Part shown: positions 32,568 to 42,800 of the stretch, piece after piece
How positions within the stretch are numbered: position 1 is the stretch's first letter
Layout: every line of letters begins with the position of its first letter
NCBI GenBank assembly: GCA_963663525.2
Contig: CAXXHC010000001.1
Coordinates: 806,001 to 870,000, forward strand
Direction: 5' to 3'
Length of the DNA stretch: 64,000 nt
Origin: G963663525 sp963663525
GTDB taxonomy: Bacteria > Myxococcota_A > SURF-8 > G963663525
Translations under genes and position numbers: made by a program
Notes under the pieces: generated by a model
What the model was told of the DNA's origin: nothing
The model's input: the letters and a program-made list of their open reading frames with translations, nothing else
The model's database searches: none

Positions 32568-35138
32568 TTATCGCCGGAGATCCACCGTCAATTCCCGGGT
32601 CGCGTCGCCGCCTTCCACGGTCAGCCGCGCGACCGTCTGCGAATCTTCCGCAATCTCCAATTCTCCCGTTCCCGACAGCTTCAACCGGTCGCGATGTGCG
32701 CCTGTTTCAAGCACGCAAGGTGCGGAGGAGTCTTCCGCCGTGCAACCCGGAACCGCTTCATTTTTCCAAGTGTAGGAAAACGAGACGGAGCCTTTCATTT
32801 CCGTAAGTTGTTCCAGCCGATAAGTCAATCCATTTTTCTCGGCGAATGCGCCATCGGCGCCCAGAAACACGTGAAGCACGCGGTCGTCTCCCACGCTTTC
32901 GGGGCCGGGTACCTCAGCCGAAGCGTTGGCCAGTGTCATTACGCCGTCCGGGTACATGGGCACGATACCGCCTGCCCGCACGAGGACGGGGATTTCGCCT
33001 AGAAGCGCTTCAATAGTAAGGTTCGTCTCTCCTGCCGTCGGGCCGTCTTCATCGTCCCAATCGTACCACAAGCCTTCGGGCAGGTAAGCTTCACGCGACA
33101 GCGCGCCTTCGACCATCACCGGGGCGAGCATCACCGTATCTCCCACCATCACCTGATCCTTGATCGGCCAGACCTTTTCGTCTTCCGGGAACACCGTGCC
33201 CAGGCCGCGCCAGATCGACACGCCCGTTTCGTGGGCATAGGCGGCCAGTCCTTTCCAGAACGGCGCGAGTTGGATGTGGAACGCCGCCCAGCGTCGGAAA
33301 TGTTCCACGGTTTCGTCGTCGGACTCCCAGTTCCAGTTGAGATTCGCCTGCTTGCCGTGGTGAGTGCGCATCACCGGTGACCACGCTCCCAGCGTCGTCC
33401 AGCGGAAAAACAACTCTTTCGTGGCCGGGGGATTGGAGTTGTTGACCGCCTGATATCCCGCGATGTCGTGGCCGTACGTGGAGATTCCGACGACGCCCAG
33501 GCCGATGCCGATGGGTAGAATGGTGGGCAGGCCGTCGTCTTCCCAGAACGCCGTACGCTGGTCGGCGGCCCATACCACGTCCGCCAACTCCGGGGTGCCG
33601 AAGTAACCCGACCGGGAGAAAAACAGCCGCTCCACGCCGTCCGTCCGCTCGTCGATGGCTTCCCGCTGGATTTCCTGCCACTGGACCGGGTGCAGGTTGT
33701 GTTGTTCCAATCCGCTGCCTTCGTAAGTGTGGGCGTCGATGGGCATCCATTCGCCGAAATCCCCCATCCAGCCGTCTGCACCTAAATCCATCGCATCGTG
33801 CAGTTTGCTTTTGGCCCATTCCCGCGCATCGGGGTTGGAGAGGTCCACGAGGCTGGAATCGCTGAACTTGTGCCCTAAAAACGTGAACGGCTCGCCGTTT
33901 TCGTCCTGGATTAAGTAGTCGTTGGGAGCGGTTTCGTCCCAAACTTTCGCATTTTTGTAGATAAAGGAGTTGAAATACACGAAAAACTTGAAGCCCGACG
34001 TATGCAACTCGTCCGCCAGGGTTTCGAAATCGGGATACAGATCCCGATCCACCTCCCATTCTTCGGTGAGCACGTAATCGTCGCCGCTCCAGAATGCCCC
34101 CTTCCAGTCCTCGGACCAGATCACGGAGGAGGGAATTTTCTTTTCGCGCAGTTTTTCCGCCACGCGGCGGACGTTTTCGGACCCGTAGGTGGCGTCCAGC
34201 CAAGGAGCGAAGGCGAAATCGGGCGGCACGCGCGGACGACCGAAACGGGCCGAGGCGCGTTCGATGGCTTCCTCGTAGGTCGGACCGTCGAACAGGTGGA
34301 TCGCCGAGGGCGTTTCGATTTCCACGCGGGCGGATTGCTCGTCCTCGGAGCACAGCGCGAAAACGGCGCGGAGGTCGGTTTCGGCGGTGAGGATATAGCC
34401 TCGCCGGGACCAGTATTGGGGAATCGGGATGTGCGCCGAATGCCTTCGCCCGGTGCCAAGTAGCCAGGAGGCGTCGTACTCGTCGTTTTCCACCTTGCCC
34501 AGGCCCTGTTCCTCGACCCAGGTCGGCACGGTGAAGCCGCGATGGTCCACGTCCCAACTCTGCGACCCGAAACCCATGAAATGGTCGTCGCCGTCGCAGG
34601 CGAATCCCCAACTGAACCGGCTTCCGGCCTCTTTTGGCTCAATGACAGCTTTCAGATGCCCTTCATCGGGAGAGGTAAACGTCAACCGCGCCAGCTCGTT
34701 TCCATCATCGGCCTGGAGAGAAAAGCTGATTTCTCCGTCGCCATGCCCGGCGACGCTCAACCTCGTGGAGACGATCCAGGGGCCGTTCGCCTCTTCGATG
34801 GGTCTGTAACTACCGAAACTATCTTCGAAATCGAGCGCGATGTCCCGTACGGCGAAACCGCTGCGGCTGGGAGTCTCGCCTTCGACCGGCACCGCGCCCA
34901 GTCCCTGCACGAGCAGGCGACCGTCTGGGGCGATAATGTCCAACTGTGCGGATTCAAAGGTGAAATCCAGCATAAAACCGCCGATTTCATAGGTGGAAAG
35001 CGCCGAAGGTTCGCCGTCGTTATCCGCTACATCGGTATCCCCGGAAAATGAGGAGTCGGCACCGTCATCGCAGGCTGACAACGTGCATGAAAAAGCCAAC
35101 AATACGATCCAAGTTACTGTTTTCAGTACGTTTATCAT
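32568..35138 (-). CDS. Glycoside hydrolase family 31 lipoprotein
   Basis: Retaining alpha-glycosidase (alpha-glucosidase, alpha-xylosidase or sulfoquinovosidase type). ATG 35138 gives a lipoprotein signal ending CTLSAC and an Asp/Ser linker, total 856 residues. An N-terminal beta-sandwich precedes the (beta/alpha)8 barrel. Diagnostic blocks: SSVIWSEDWKG, the nucleophile region DGWMGDFGEWMP (Asp460), YGHDIAGY, and MRTHHGKQAN with LAPFWKGLAAYAHETG. The tail holds the family's beta domains. Surface exposure suggests use of an external polysaccharide. Exact sugar specificity is not decidable by eye. Confidence 0.92.
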   Translation of the reverse strand: MINVLKTVTWIVLLAFSCTLSACDDGADSSFSGDTDVADNDGEPSALSTYEIGGFMLDFTFESAQLDIIAPDGRLLVQGLGAVPVEGETPSRSGFAVRDIALDFEDSFGSYRPIEEANGPWIVSTRLSVAGHGDGEISFSLQADDGNELARLTFTSPDEGHLKAVIEPKEAGSRFSWGFACDGDDHFMGFGSQSWDVDHRGFTVPTWVEEQGLGKVENDEYDASWLLGTGRRHSAHIPIPQYWSRRGYILTAETDLRAVFALCSEDEQSARVEIETPSAIHLFDGPTYEEAIERASARFGRPRVPPDFAFAPWLDATYGSENVRRVAEKLREKKIPSSVIWSEDWKGAFWSGDDYVLTEEWEVDRDLYPDFETLADELHTSGFKFFVYFNSFIYKNAKVWDETAPNDYLIQDENGEPFTFLGHKFSDSSLVDLSNPDAREWAKSKLHDAMDLGADGWMGDFGEWMPIDAHTYEGSGLEQHNLHPVQWQEIQREAIDERTDGVERLFFSRSGYFGTPELADVVWAADQRTAFWEDDGLPTILPIGIGLGVVGISTYGHDIAGYQAVNNSNPPATKELFFRWTTLGAWSPVMRTHHGKQANLNWNWESDDETVEHFRRWAAFHIQLAPFWKGLAAYAHETGVSIWRGLGTVFPEDEKVWPIKDQVMVGDTVMLAPVMVEGALSREAYLPEGLWYDWDDEDGPTAGETNLTIEALLGEIPVLVRAGGIVPMYPDGVMTLANASAEVPGPESVGDDRVLHVFLGADGAFAEKNGLTYRLEQLTEMKGSVSFSYTWKNEAVPGCTAEDSSAPCVLETGAHRDRLKLSGTGELEIAEDSQTVARLTVEGGDATRELTVDLRR

Positions 35139-35282
35139 GGTTGACCCATCCCCCGGTATCGGGAAAAGTTCCCCTTCAAATCCCATAACGCCTCGTAATC
35201 GAAACAGACTTTTCCAAGCTTTCCGATACGTATCACGCTTCCTTGCGGATGGACATCGAAACAACCGATGAAAACCCGCGCG

Positions 35283-36377
35283 CTAAAAATAATTCGCTTC
35301 GATGATGCCCAGTCCCGTAATGTGCTCGGTCTTGCCGTCCGGCCCGGTGACGTCGAATTCGTAACGACCCCAATAGCGGTGCAGGTACGGCTTGGAATAA
35401 AACGCCTTGATGACGACCCGCACCGGCCAGCTCACCTGTCCCAGCACGTCGATGGCGTCGAGGAAGCGGTCTTCCATGATGACGCCTTTCACCGAGTACC
35501 CGCCGGTTTTGAAATTCACGTCGAACGCCGTGGGAATTTTATATTTGCTGGTGGGATCTTTGCGTTTTTTCGTGGTTTTGAGCGAAAAGTTACGCATCGA
35601 GCCTTTGAGTTTGTCCTGAGTTCCGAACACGCCGAACTTATTGATTTTTCCGCCGAATTTCTTGGTGAGAAACTGTTGGTGCATCACCAGCGAGTATTTT
35701 TCGTGGTACAGACGCACCGTGTACCACTTGCTGAAGGCGTCCGGCATCTTGATCGTGGACCAGCCGTGATCGTGGTAGGCGTTGCCCGCCAGACTGTAGG
35801 TTTTTCCTTTTACGGTGATCGTTCCCGATGATTTGCCACGCGGCGTGTTCATGCCGATGGACCATTCCGCCGAGCGGTCCTCGTAAAAGTATACCTTTCC
35901 TTTGCCGAAAGTGTAGGGAGGAAGAGTGTTGTTTACGTCGAAACTTAAAGCCATGTCTTTTTCATCGACCTTCATATGGTAATTGCGCCCGGAACCCCAG
36001 GCGTGCGCCTTGCCGACTTTGATATCCATTTTTTCGTTCGAAGCCACGATGGCGTCCCGTTTGTTTTCGGAATACATCCGGTAGGTCTGGCCGTCGGGGG
36101 CGTAAAACTGGGCGTCGATCCGACCGTCGAAAGTACGGATGCCGAGGTTGGTGATGGAGATCATCGCGAACAGCGCCCCACCCTCGTTGGTCTGGATCAG
36201 GAAAAACCAGCTTTCCCCGTAGTCTCCATTGTCTTCGAATTGGGGATGCCAGGCCTGAAAGTCATTGGAAAGCTTCGTGTTTCCCCCACCGGGCTCGAAC
36301 ACGTAAATCGGTTTCTCCGCATACGCGACGGATACGAAAAGAACGAATTGCAACAGGAACAGCGACAACGTTTTCAT
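35283..36377 (-). CDS. Secreted AttH/CrtC-like lipocalin-fold protein
   Basis: 364 residues with a cleavable signal peptide (MKTLSLFLLQFVLFVSVAYA). The mature protein resembles the AttH/CrtC (hydroxyneurosporene synthase-like) group, with two lipocalin-like halves; the family motif is GNAYHDHGWSTIKMP near residue 200. The segment FEDNGDYGESWFFLIQTNEGG matches the usual start of the N-terminal domain. The biochemical role of non-carotenoid members is unknown. ATG 36377 is used because a GAGG motif lies just ahead; the longer frame would need TTG. It precedes the GH31 gene on the same strand by about 145 bp and may be linked to it. Confidence 0.7.
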   Translation of the reverse strand: MKTLSLFLLQFVLFVSVAYAEKPIYVFEPGGGNTKLSNDFQAWHPQFEDNGDYGESWFFLIQTNEGGALFAMISITNLGIRTFDGRIDAQFYAPDGQTYRMYSENKRDAIVASNEKMDIKVGKAHAWGSGRNYHMKVDEKDMALSFDVNNTLPPYTFGKGKVYFYEDRSAEWSIGMNTPRGKSSGTITVKGKTYSLAGNAYHDHGWSTIKMPDAFSKWYTVRLYHEKYSLVMHQQFLTKKFGGKINKFGVFGTQDKLKGSMRNFSLKTTKKRKDPTSKYKIPTAFDVNFKTGGYSVKGVIMEDRFLDAIDVLGQVSWPVRVVIKAFYSKPYLHRYWGRYEFDVTGPDGKTEHITGLGIIEANYF

Positions 36378-36517
36378 CGGGTACCTCAACCATTGTACTG
36401 CAAAAAAATCCCATCATACCTCAATCGCGGTGCGTAGAGTCAAGAAAGGGTGGAAATTAAAATAGTGCGAAATATTTCGGAGGCAATTGCAACATATTGA
36501 AATCAAAAGACTTATAT

Positions 36518-36626
36518 CCCCTCTCCCTTTGGGAGAGGGTTAGGGTGAGGGACACAAACTTCCCCTCACCCGGTGCTGAAGCACCGGCCTCTCCCAGTGG
36601 GAGAGGCGCTTGGACCCTTCGGGTCC
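36518..36626. repeat. Multi-hairpin intergenic repeat (CCCTCTCCC type)
   Basis: A run of short perfect palindromes: CCCTCTCCCTTTGGGAGAGGG, CCGGTGCTGAAGCACCGG, CCTCTCCCAGTGGGAGAGG and GGACCCTTCGGGTCC. Repeats of this CTCTCCC/GGGAGAG type are widely dispersed in bacterial genomes. It lies between the AttH-like gene and rpsA and has no coding signal. Confidence 0.75.
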
Positions 36627-36693
36627 ATCTTAAATCCGCACTAAAAAAATTTCCGCCCGTCAAGAAAGCCGCCGTTTTCTTGATTCGCCGGGA

Positions 36694-36860
36694 TTCATCA
36701 CAGGATATTGTCATTTCACTCAGATTGCATACCGCTCTTTCCGAGTGCCGCCCGTGAGGGCGGTGTATCGAGGAGTAAATGGTATGGCTCGATACGATTT
36801 GCTTCGCAAATCACTCGCCATGAGCGGTTTTTTGCAGAGTGGCAATTTTTTGGGATGCAC
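36694..36860 (-). repeat. MITE-like family 1, full copy (minus orientation)
   Basis: 167 bp, the reverse complement of the 8046-8212 type: starts TTCATCACAGGATATTGTCA and ends GGCAATTTTTTGGGATGCAC. Both internal hairpins are retained. The two intact copies agree closely in length and sequence, which defines the element's borders. Confidence 0.85.
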
Positions 36861-37000
36861 TCTGAATCGCCGGTAATCACTCCGGAATTTTGCGACGAAA
36901 TAACGGGAGGAATTCTTTCTAACCCATTGTTTTTAATGGATATTTCTCACTGAAAAAGAGTGATGAGGACTTCCGCCATTTTTGGCATTTTATAAAACTT

Positions 37001-37097
37001 CGTGTGCCACTGTCTTACGTGTGAAGCGTGAAAGGCTGTGTTTTCCATAGGTTGCACAGCCTACCGGACCTGAAGGTCCGTGAGACTATGGCACACG
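37001..37097. repeat. Composite palindromic element upstream of rpsA
   Basis: Outer arms CGTGTGCCACTGTCT (37001-37015) and AGACTATGGCACACG (37083-37097) pair with two mismatches. Inside, AGGCTGTG/CACAGCCT and CGGACCTGAAGGTCCG form two more hairpins, so it could fold as a three-way junction. CCATAGGTTG is shared with the element at 25713. Confidence 0.65.
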
Positions 37098-37201
37098 ACA
37101 AACGAAAACTTCCCTTACTCGGCGAGATCGTTTTTCGGTCTTTTCAGGATGTATCGGCAGGATTCCACGAGGCTTCCGATTTCATCATCTTCTCGTTTGA
37201 A

Positions 37202-37232
37202 AACGGTTCGTATTTTGAAAATACGAGCCGTT
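37202..37232 (+). promoter_or_regulatory. Long hairpin upstream of rpsA
   Basis: AACGGTTCGTATTTT and AAAATACGAGCCGTT pair over 14 of 15 positions with almost no loop. It lies about 115 bp before the S1 start and 40 bp before a promoter-like sequence. It may be a terminator for upstream transcription or a regulatory structure. Confidence 0.4.
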
Positions 37233-37271
37233 CCCGTCCCGGTGAAAAGGCGAAAAATCGTAAGAATTTCG

Positions 37272-37300
37272 TTGACATGCGTTGGGTGAATGAGTAAGGT
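37272..37300 (+). promoter_or_regulatory. Possible sigma-70 promoter for rpsA
   Basis: A perfect -35 hexamer TTGACA (37272-37277) is followed after 17 bp by TAAGGT (37295-37300), which matches the -10 consensus at three positions. It is about 45 bp upstream of the chosen rpsA start. Confidence 0.45.
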
Positions 37301-37345
37301 GCGTGGTCACGATTTTCAAGCTTCACATGCGGAAAACCCCGACGC

Positions 37346-39403
37346 ATGTCGAAGAAAAAACACTCTGGGGTGCCATCGAGTCATTTTATGGATAACGAAC
37401 CGAAGGGAAAACCCGAAAACCAGGAAGAGCTGGGAGAATTCGCCAGCATCGCCGAACTTCTCGCCGACGATGAGGACGAGAGAAAAACGAAGTCGGAAAA
37501 CGGTGAAATCAGCTTCGCCGACATGTTGGAGACGAGCTTCGAGGCCCGCGACCTGAAAGAGGGCGACATGGTGAAAGGCACCGTGCACCTCATCAGCAAG
37601 GATCGCGTGCTGGTCGATATCGGGTACAAGTCCGAGGGCTGGATTCCGATCGAGGAATTCCAGGACTACCAGGGCGAAATCGGGATCAAGGAAGGCGACG
37701 AGATCGACGTCATTCTTGAAGAGATCGAAAACTCCGACGGACAAGTCGAACTGTCCAAGGAAAAAGCCGACCGCCAGAAAGTCTGGGACGAAATCTGCGC
37801 CGTCTGCGAGCGGGACGAACTCATCGAGGGTACCATCGCCCAGCGCATCAAGGGCGGCCTCGCCGTCGATATCGGCGTGAAAGCGTTCCTGCCCGGCAGC
37901 CAGGTGGATCTGCGGCCCGTGCGCAACCTTGACAAGCTGATCGGCCAGAAGATGAAGTTCAAGGTCATCAAGTTCAACCGGAAACGCGGCAACATCGTGC
38001 TTTCCCGGCGCGCCCTTCTGGAGAAGGAACGCGAGGCCCTCAAGCACAAGACTCTCGAAAGCCTCGAAGAGGGCATCGAAGTCACCGGTATCGTCAAAAA
38101 CATCACCAATTACGGTGCGTTCGTGGATCTGGGCGGCATCGACGGTCTGTTGCACATCACGGACATGAGCTGGGGCCGGGTCAACCATCCCTCCGAAATG
38201 TTCCAGGTGGGCGACGAAACCAAGGTCAAAGTGCTCAAGTTCGATTCGAAGAGCGAACGGGTATCCCTGGGTCTCAAGCAACTTACGCCCGATCCCTGGG
38301 CCGACGCGCTGGAGAAATATCCCATCGGTTCGAAGGTTCGCGGCAAGGTCGTGTCGCTGGCCGATTACGGCGCATTCCTCGAGCTGGAAGAAGGCATCGA
38401 GGGTCTGATCCACATCTCGGAAATGAGCTGGGTCAAGCGCGTCAAGCATCCGTCCAAGGTTGTCAGCGTGGGCGATCTCGTGGACGTGATCATCCTCGAC
38501 ATCGACGTCAACAACCGCCGCATCAGCCTCGGCATGAAGCAGGTCGAGCCCAACCCGTGGACGCTGTTGAAAGACAGGTATCCGGTGGGTACGGTCATTC
38601 GCGGGAAAATCCGCAACATCACCGAATTCGGCGTGTTCATCGGCGTGGAAGAGGGCATCGACGGCCTTGTGCACATCTCCGACTTGTCCTGGACCCAGAA
38701 AATCAAGCATCCTTCCGAGCTGTTCAAAAAAGGTCAGGAAGTCGAGGCGGTGGTGCTCAACATCGACGCCGAGAAAGAGCGCTTCTCCCTGGGTATCAAA
38801 CAGCTTATGCCCGATCCCTGGAAGCGGATTCCCGACAAATACTACACCGGCCTCGTGGTCGAGGGACGCATTTCCAAGGTGACCGATTTCGGCGCGTTCC
38901 TGGAGCTGGAAGACGGCGTCGAGGGCCTGATTCACATTTCCGAGCTGGCCGAGGGCCAGGTGGACGATCCGAACAAGGTCGTCAAGGAAAACCAGGTCGT
39001 CAAGGCCGAGGTCAAGCACATCGATCCCGTGGACCGCAAGATCGCGCTGTCCATCAAGGCGCTGCTGACCAACCAGGAAAAGATGGAAATGGCCGAGTAC
39101 CTGATCGCTTCCGAGAAGGCGCAGAAGACCGTTTCCTCCCAACTCGCCAGCCAGCTTGCCGGATTCAAGGTGACCTCCAACGAGGAGACGGAAGAAGAAC
39201 AGAAGGACGAGCCTGTCGCCGAGGCCAAAGAGGTGACGACCGAAGCCGAGGAAGTAAAACCCGAAGCCGAGGAAACGGAGCCAGAAGCCGAGGAGACGAA
39301 GCCTGAAGCCGAGGAGACCGTCGAAGAAGCGCCCGCCGAGGAAGCGAGCCTCGAAGACGCCCCGACCGAAGATTCCGAGGCGGACGAGGAAAAAGGCGAG
39401 TAA
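37346..39403 (+). CDS. rpsA: 30S ribosomal protein S1
   Basis: RNA-binding ribosomal protein that recruits mRNA to the 30S subunit. 685 residues with six S1 domains beginning near residues 72, 156, 243, 328, 414 and 501; the last four carry the canonical GxVxxIxxxGAFVxL...GLxHISxMSW pattern. The N-terminal part (PENQEELGEFASIAELL) is acidic. The C-terminus beyond residue 610 is a tail of Glu/Ala/Pro repeats (EAEEVKPEAEETEPEAEE), longer than in E. coli S1 (557 residues). No strong Shine-Dalgarno precedes ATG 37346, and ATG 37388 is an alternative. A strong terminator follows. Confidence 0.96.
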   Translation: MSKKKHSGVPSSHFMDNEPKGKPENQEELGEFASIAELLADDEDERKTKSENGEISFADMLETSFEARDLKEGDMVKGTVHLISKDRVLVDIGYKSEGWIPIEEFQDYQGEIGIKEGDEIDVILEEIENSDGQVELSKEKADRQKVWDEICAVCERDELIEGTIAQRIKGGLAVDIGVKAFLPGSQVDLRPVRNLDKLIGQKMKFKVIKFNRKRGNIVLSRRALLEKEREALKHKTLESLEEGIEVTGIVKNITNYGAFVDLGGIDGLLHITDMSWGRVNHPSEMFQVGDETKVKVLKFDSKSERVSLGLKQLTPDPWADALEKYPIGSKVRGKVVSLADYGAFLELEEGIEGLIHISEMSWVKRVKHPSKVVSVGDLVDVIILDIDVNNRRISLGMKQVEPNPWTLLKDRYPVGTVIRGKIRNITEFGVFIGVEEGIDGLVHISDLSWTQKIKHPSELFKKGQEVEAVVLNIDAEKERFSLGIKQLMPDPWKRIPDKYYTGLVVEGRISKVTDFGAFLELEDGVEGLIHISELAEGQVDDPNKVVKENQVVKAEVKHIDPVDRKIALSIKALLTNQEKMEMAEYLIASEKAQKTVSSQLASQLAGFKVTSNEETEEEQKDEPVAEAKEVTTEAEEVKPEAEETEPEAEETKPEAEETVEEAPAEEASLEDAPTEDSEADEEKGE

Positions 39404-39427
39404 TTCCAAGCGGAATTGCACGACATC

Positions 39428-39453
39428 AAACGGGGCTTCGGCCCCGTTTTTTT
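39428..39453 (+). terminator. Rho-independent terminator of rpsA
   Basis: AAACGGGGC-TTCG-GCCCCGTTTTTTT: a GC-rich stem with an UUCG tetraloop and a run of seven T, 25 bp after the rpsA stop. Confidence 0.93.
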
Positions 39454-39500
39454 GTCAACTCGTCCACGGAGTTCGAAACGAACGGGTTCTTTCCGATCGG

Positions 39501-39655
39501 GTGCATCACAAACTATTATGAAAAATATTCGGATCAATATCCGCTCAGCCCGAGTGCCGCCCGAAGGGCGGTGTATCGAGGGGTTGTAGAGGAAAACAAT
39601 CATGGCTCGATACGATTTGCTTCACAAATCACTCGCCATGAGCGTTTTTCTGTTC
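39501..39655 (-). repeat. MITE-like family 1, copy downstream of rpsA
   Basis: Begins GTGCATCAC, then contains CCGCTCAGCCCGAGTGCCGC, GAAGGGCGGTGTATCGAGG, GGCTCGATACGATTTGC and CACTCGCCATGAGCGTTTTT. It is in minus orientation, slightly decayed at the far end. The 39404-39818 gap otherwise holds only the terminator. Confidence 0.78.
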
Positions 39656-39818
39656 ATTCTCGATAAATTATAACGTATCTTTCGGTTCGGATTAATATAT
39701 TAATTATAGACAACGCTTCCGCCATCCTGCTACAATTACAAAGGATGTCCCTTACTTTCGTCCGGGCTCGGCGGCAGATCGGGTTCGGATCGACCGAAAA
39801 CGGCAGGAGCGTTGAACC

Positions 39819-42800
39819 GTGCAACGTCGTATGGCATTTCTTTTCGCGTTTTGGCTCGCTTTTTTCTCGGCGGTTCCGCTATTGCATGCCGCCGAACTCA
39901 ATCTGGCGCACGATGCACGGATCACCTTGAGCGGCATCGACGACGATGGCATCGAGGGCTATCCCAATGCGCTCGAATGGGGCGTGGCGTCTTTACGGGA
40001 TGGCGACTCGTCTACCTTCTGGAAACCGCCCACGGACGTGGACCGCTGGCGTACCTGGATCGAAATCGATCTTTCCCCAAATGATGCGCAAGTGGCCTTG
40101 ACGTTGGAACGCATCGAACTCGAATGGGTGGGAAGTAGTCCCGCCGACCTGTGGATCAGCGCCGGAAGCGATCCTTTGACCATGCGCACCTGGTATCAGG
40201 GCGATCCCGGCGACGATGCAACCAGCATACTGCTTCCCAAAGAAGGCGCACCTACTGGCGTGCGATTCGTGCGGATCGATTTCGTGACCGGAACCCTGAA
40301 ACTTGCAGAGCTCGGTCTGTACGTTGCCGAAACCACGCTTCCCGCACGTCCCACCCTGGAATTCGTCGAAGTGGCGGGTGCAGCGGTGGGGATCGGCTGG
40401 CAGGCGGCCAGTGATGTCCATCACTACGAGATCGAACGCGACACCGGAATGGATGCCACCACCGTGCGGTGGGATACACCGCTGACGAAGGCCGGAGACC
40501 GTCCGCCCGCCGCCGGGGAGGTGCGTTGGCGGGTGCGCTCGGTGGGGTTCGACGGGCGCATGTCCGCGTGGTCCGAAGACCTTGTGAAGGCCAACTACCA
40601 GCCGCCCGTCTTGACGGGTCTGGCGCTTCGCGGGGTGGTGGAAGGCGCGGATATCGCAGGATGGAGCGCCGAAGTCCGTAAACGACTGATTCAGCGGCTG
40701 GGCGTATGGGGGATGAACCTCTACGTGCAGGCGCCTCGCGGGGACGCCACGCGCACCGAGGATTGGCGAAATCCGCCGGACGCCGCTGCGATCGAAACAC
40801 TGACCGAGCTCAAATCCTGGGCCGATGCCTTCGGCGTCCGTTTCGTATATGGCTTGTATCCGGGCATGGGAGACGCGCCCATCGACGCCGACGATGCGCT
40901 AGACCAGGCCGAACTGGAAGAACGGCTTCGCCCCCTGGCCGAGGCTGGAATCACCGATTTCGCTCTTATTTTCGATAACTTGCAGGATCGCGCGGACAAA
41001 CTTCTAGGCGAAGACCATGCCCAGTTGGCGGCCCGGATTCTCACTTGGATGCAGGGCTACAATCCAGCGGCGATGTTAATCCTCACGCCTGCCGTTCAGA
41101 CCGGCGACGCCGAACGCCTGCCCGACGACCACCTGGAATACCTGCAAAATCTTCACGATCTCGACCCGGCCATACTCGTCACCTGGCAGGGACCGGAACG
41201 CTTTTCCACACGCATCGAAAACGGTGAATTCCCCGTCGTGGCCGATATTGTCGGTCGCCTTCCGTTATTCTGGGACAATTTCTCTGCCAACGACGACAGC
41301 GACGTGCTACCGGGGCGGCGACTGCACTTTTTCCCAGTCGAAGGGCGTTCCTCGACCCTGCTAGCTTCGGCGGCGGGAATCCTCGTCAACCCGATGGTGC
41401 AGGTGGAGGCCGGAGCTTTCACCCTGGCGTCTTACGCCGAACTGGCAGAAAATCCGGCCACTTACGACCCGGAAAGCTCTCCCTGGATCGCTCGGGCGAT
41501 CGACAGCCTCGATCCCGGTGTGCCGTTGGAGGAATGGGAACGTCTGCGCACGGTATTCGCCCGACACGACTCTCTAAAGCCCGACTACGTAGCGCTTTCG
41601 GAGATCCCGGAGACCGTCGAACGGATGGAAGATGCCATTTCCAGCCGGGATGGCGAGGTGCTGGGCAAAGAAGCTGCCGAACTCATTGATTTTCTTACGC
41701 CGTACTATCGTTTTCCGGCGACGCTCCGTTCCCTGTTGCAGAACCGTTTTTTACGCGACGAACTGGACGTTTCGCTCGACAAATTCAGCGCCCAGACGCG
41801 CGCGGGGATGCTGGCCATCAACTTGATTCAGGCGCTGGCCTGGGGACAGGCGGGGCGCTTCATCTCGCAGGAACGGGAACTCGCACGGCTGCGGGACGAG
41901 GAAATTGTCCGTTCTCAAGATGCCGCCGACGAGGCGTTCTCGTCGCTGTTTTCGGCTGCGGGCGATTACAGCTACGAGGGAATTTTCGACGTCAAATCGG
42001 GATCTTACAGCGAGTCAGGCTTTTCTCCGATCGAAGTCGAAGCCCTGGAACAAGCCCGTTTGGGTCAGCCCTGGAACTACCACGTAGGATACAACGCCCG
42101 CAGCGAAGCAGAATGGCAACTCGACGTGGATTCCGAGGCCGCAGGCATGAGCGTGGACGCCGACGGGCTTGTCTCCTGGACGCCGGAAACCGTCGGGTTG
42201 CATCGCGCCGTGGCGGTGAAGATCATCGATGACGCGGTGCTGGCCGTGCCGTTCGAAGTGCGCGCGGTGCCTTCGTTGTGGGAGCCGGGCGAAAACCTTG
42301 TTGCGCCGAACACCGAGGTGGTCGAGGTGGACGAGCTGCCGGTGCTGTTTCAGAACGGGCAGGTCTATCCCTCTTTCGGGGAACATAACTGGGAGCGATT
42401 GCCGATTTCCGGGCCTTGGCGCAAGATCCGTCGTGCGCTGGACCACGACCTCAGTTTCGCCCCGCGCGACGAGGAAGTCATCGAACGGATGCTCACTGAG
42501 GCCGGAACCGGCGGAGAAGATTACTTCGAAAGCGACCCCTGGGAAGATGTCACGCTGCCCGCCGTAGAAAACGGCCTGGGCGAAAACGGCAGTCCCGAAC
42601 AGTACTTCGGCGGTATCTGGTACGCCGTGACCGTTTCGTTGCCGGGCGGAAGCGCCCGTATGCGGCTGGCGATGGCGGCCTGTTCGTACATCACCGATGT
42701 ATGGGCCAAGGAAGAAGGGGACGACGATTACTACTGGCTGGGAATGCACGAGGGAGGCTCCACCCCGGCGTACTTCGAGATCCCCTCTCCGATGCGCAAC

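Noticed and set aside
37316..39421. Minus-strand open frame of 701 codons opposite rpsA
   Set aside because: Repeats in it only mirror the S1 domains; ribosomal protein S1 is certain.
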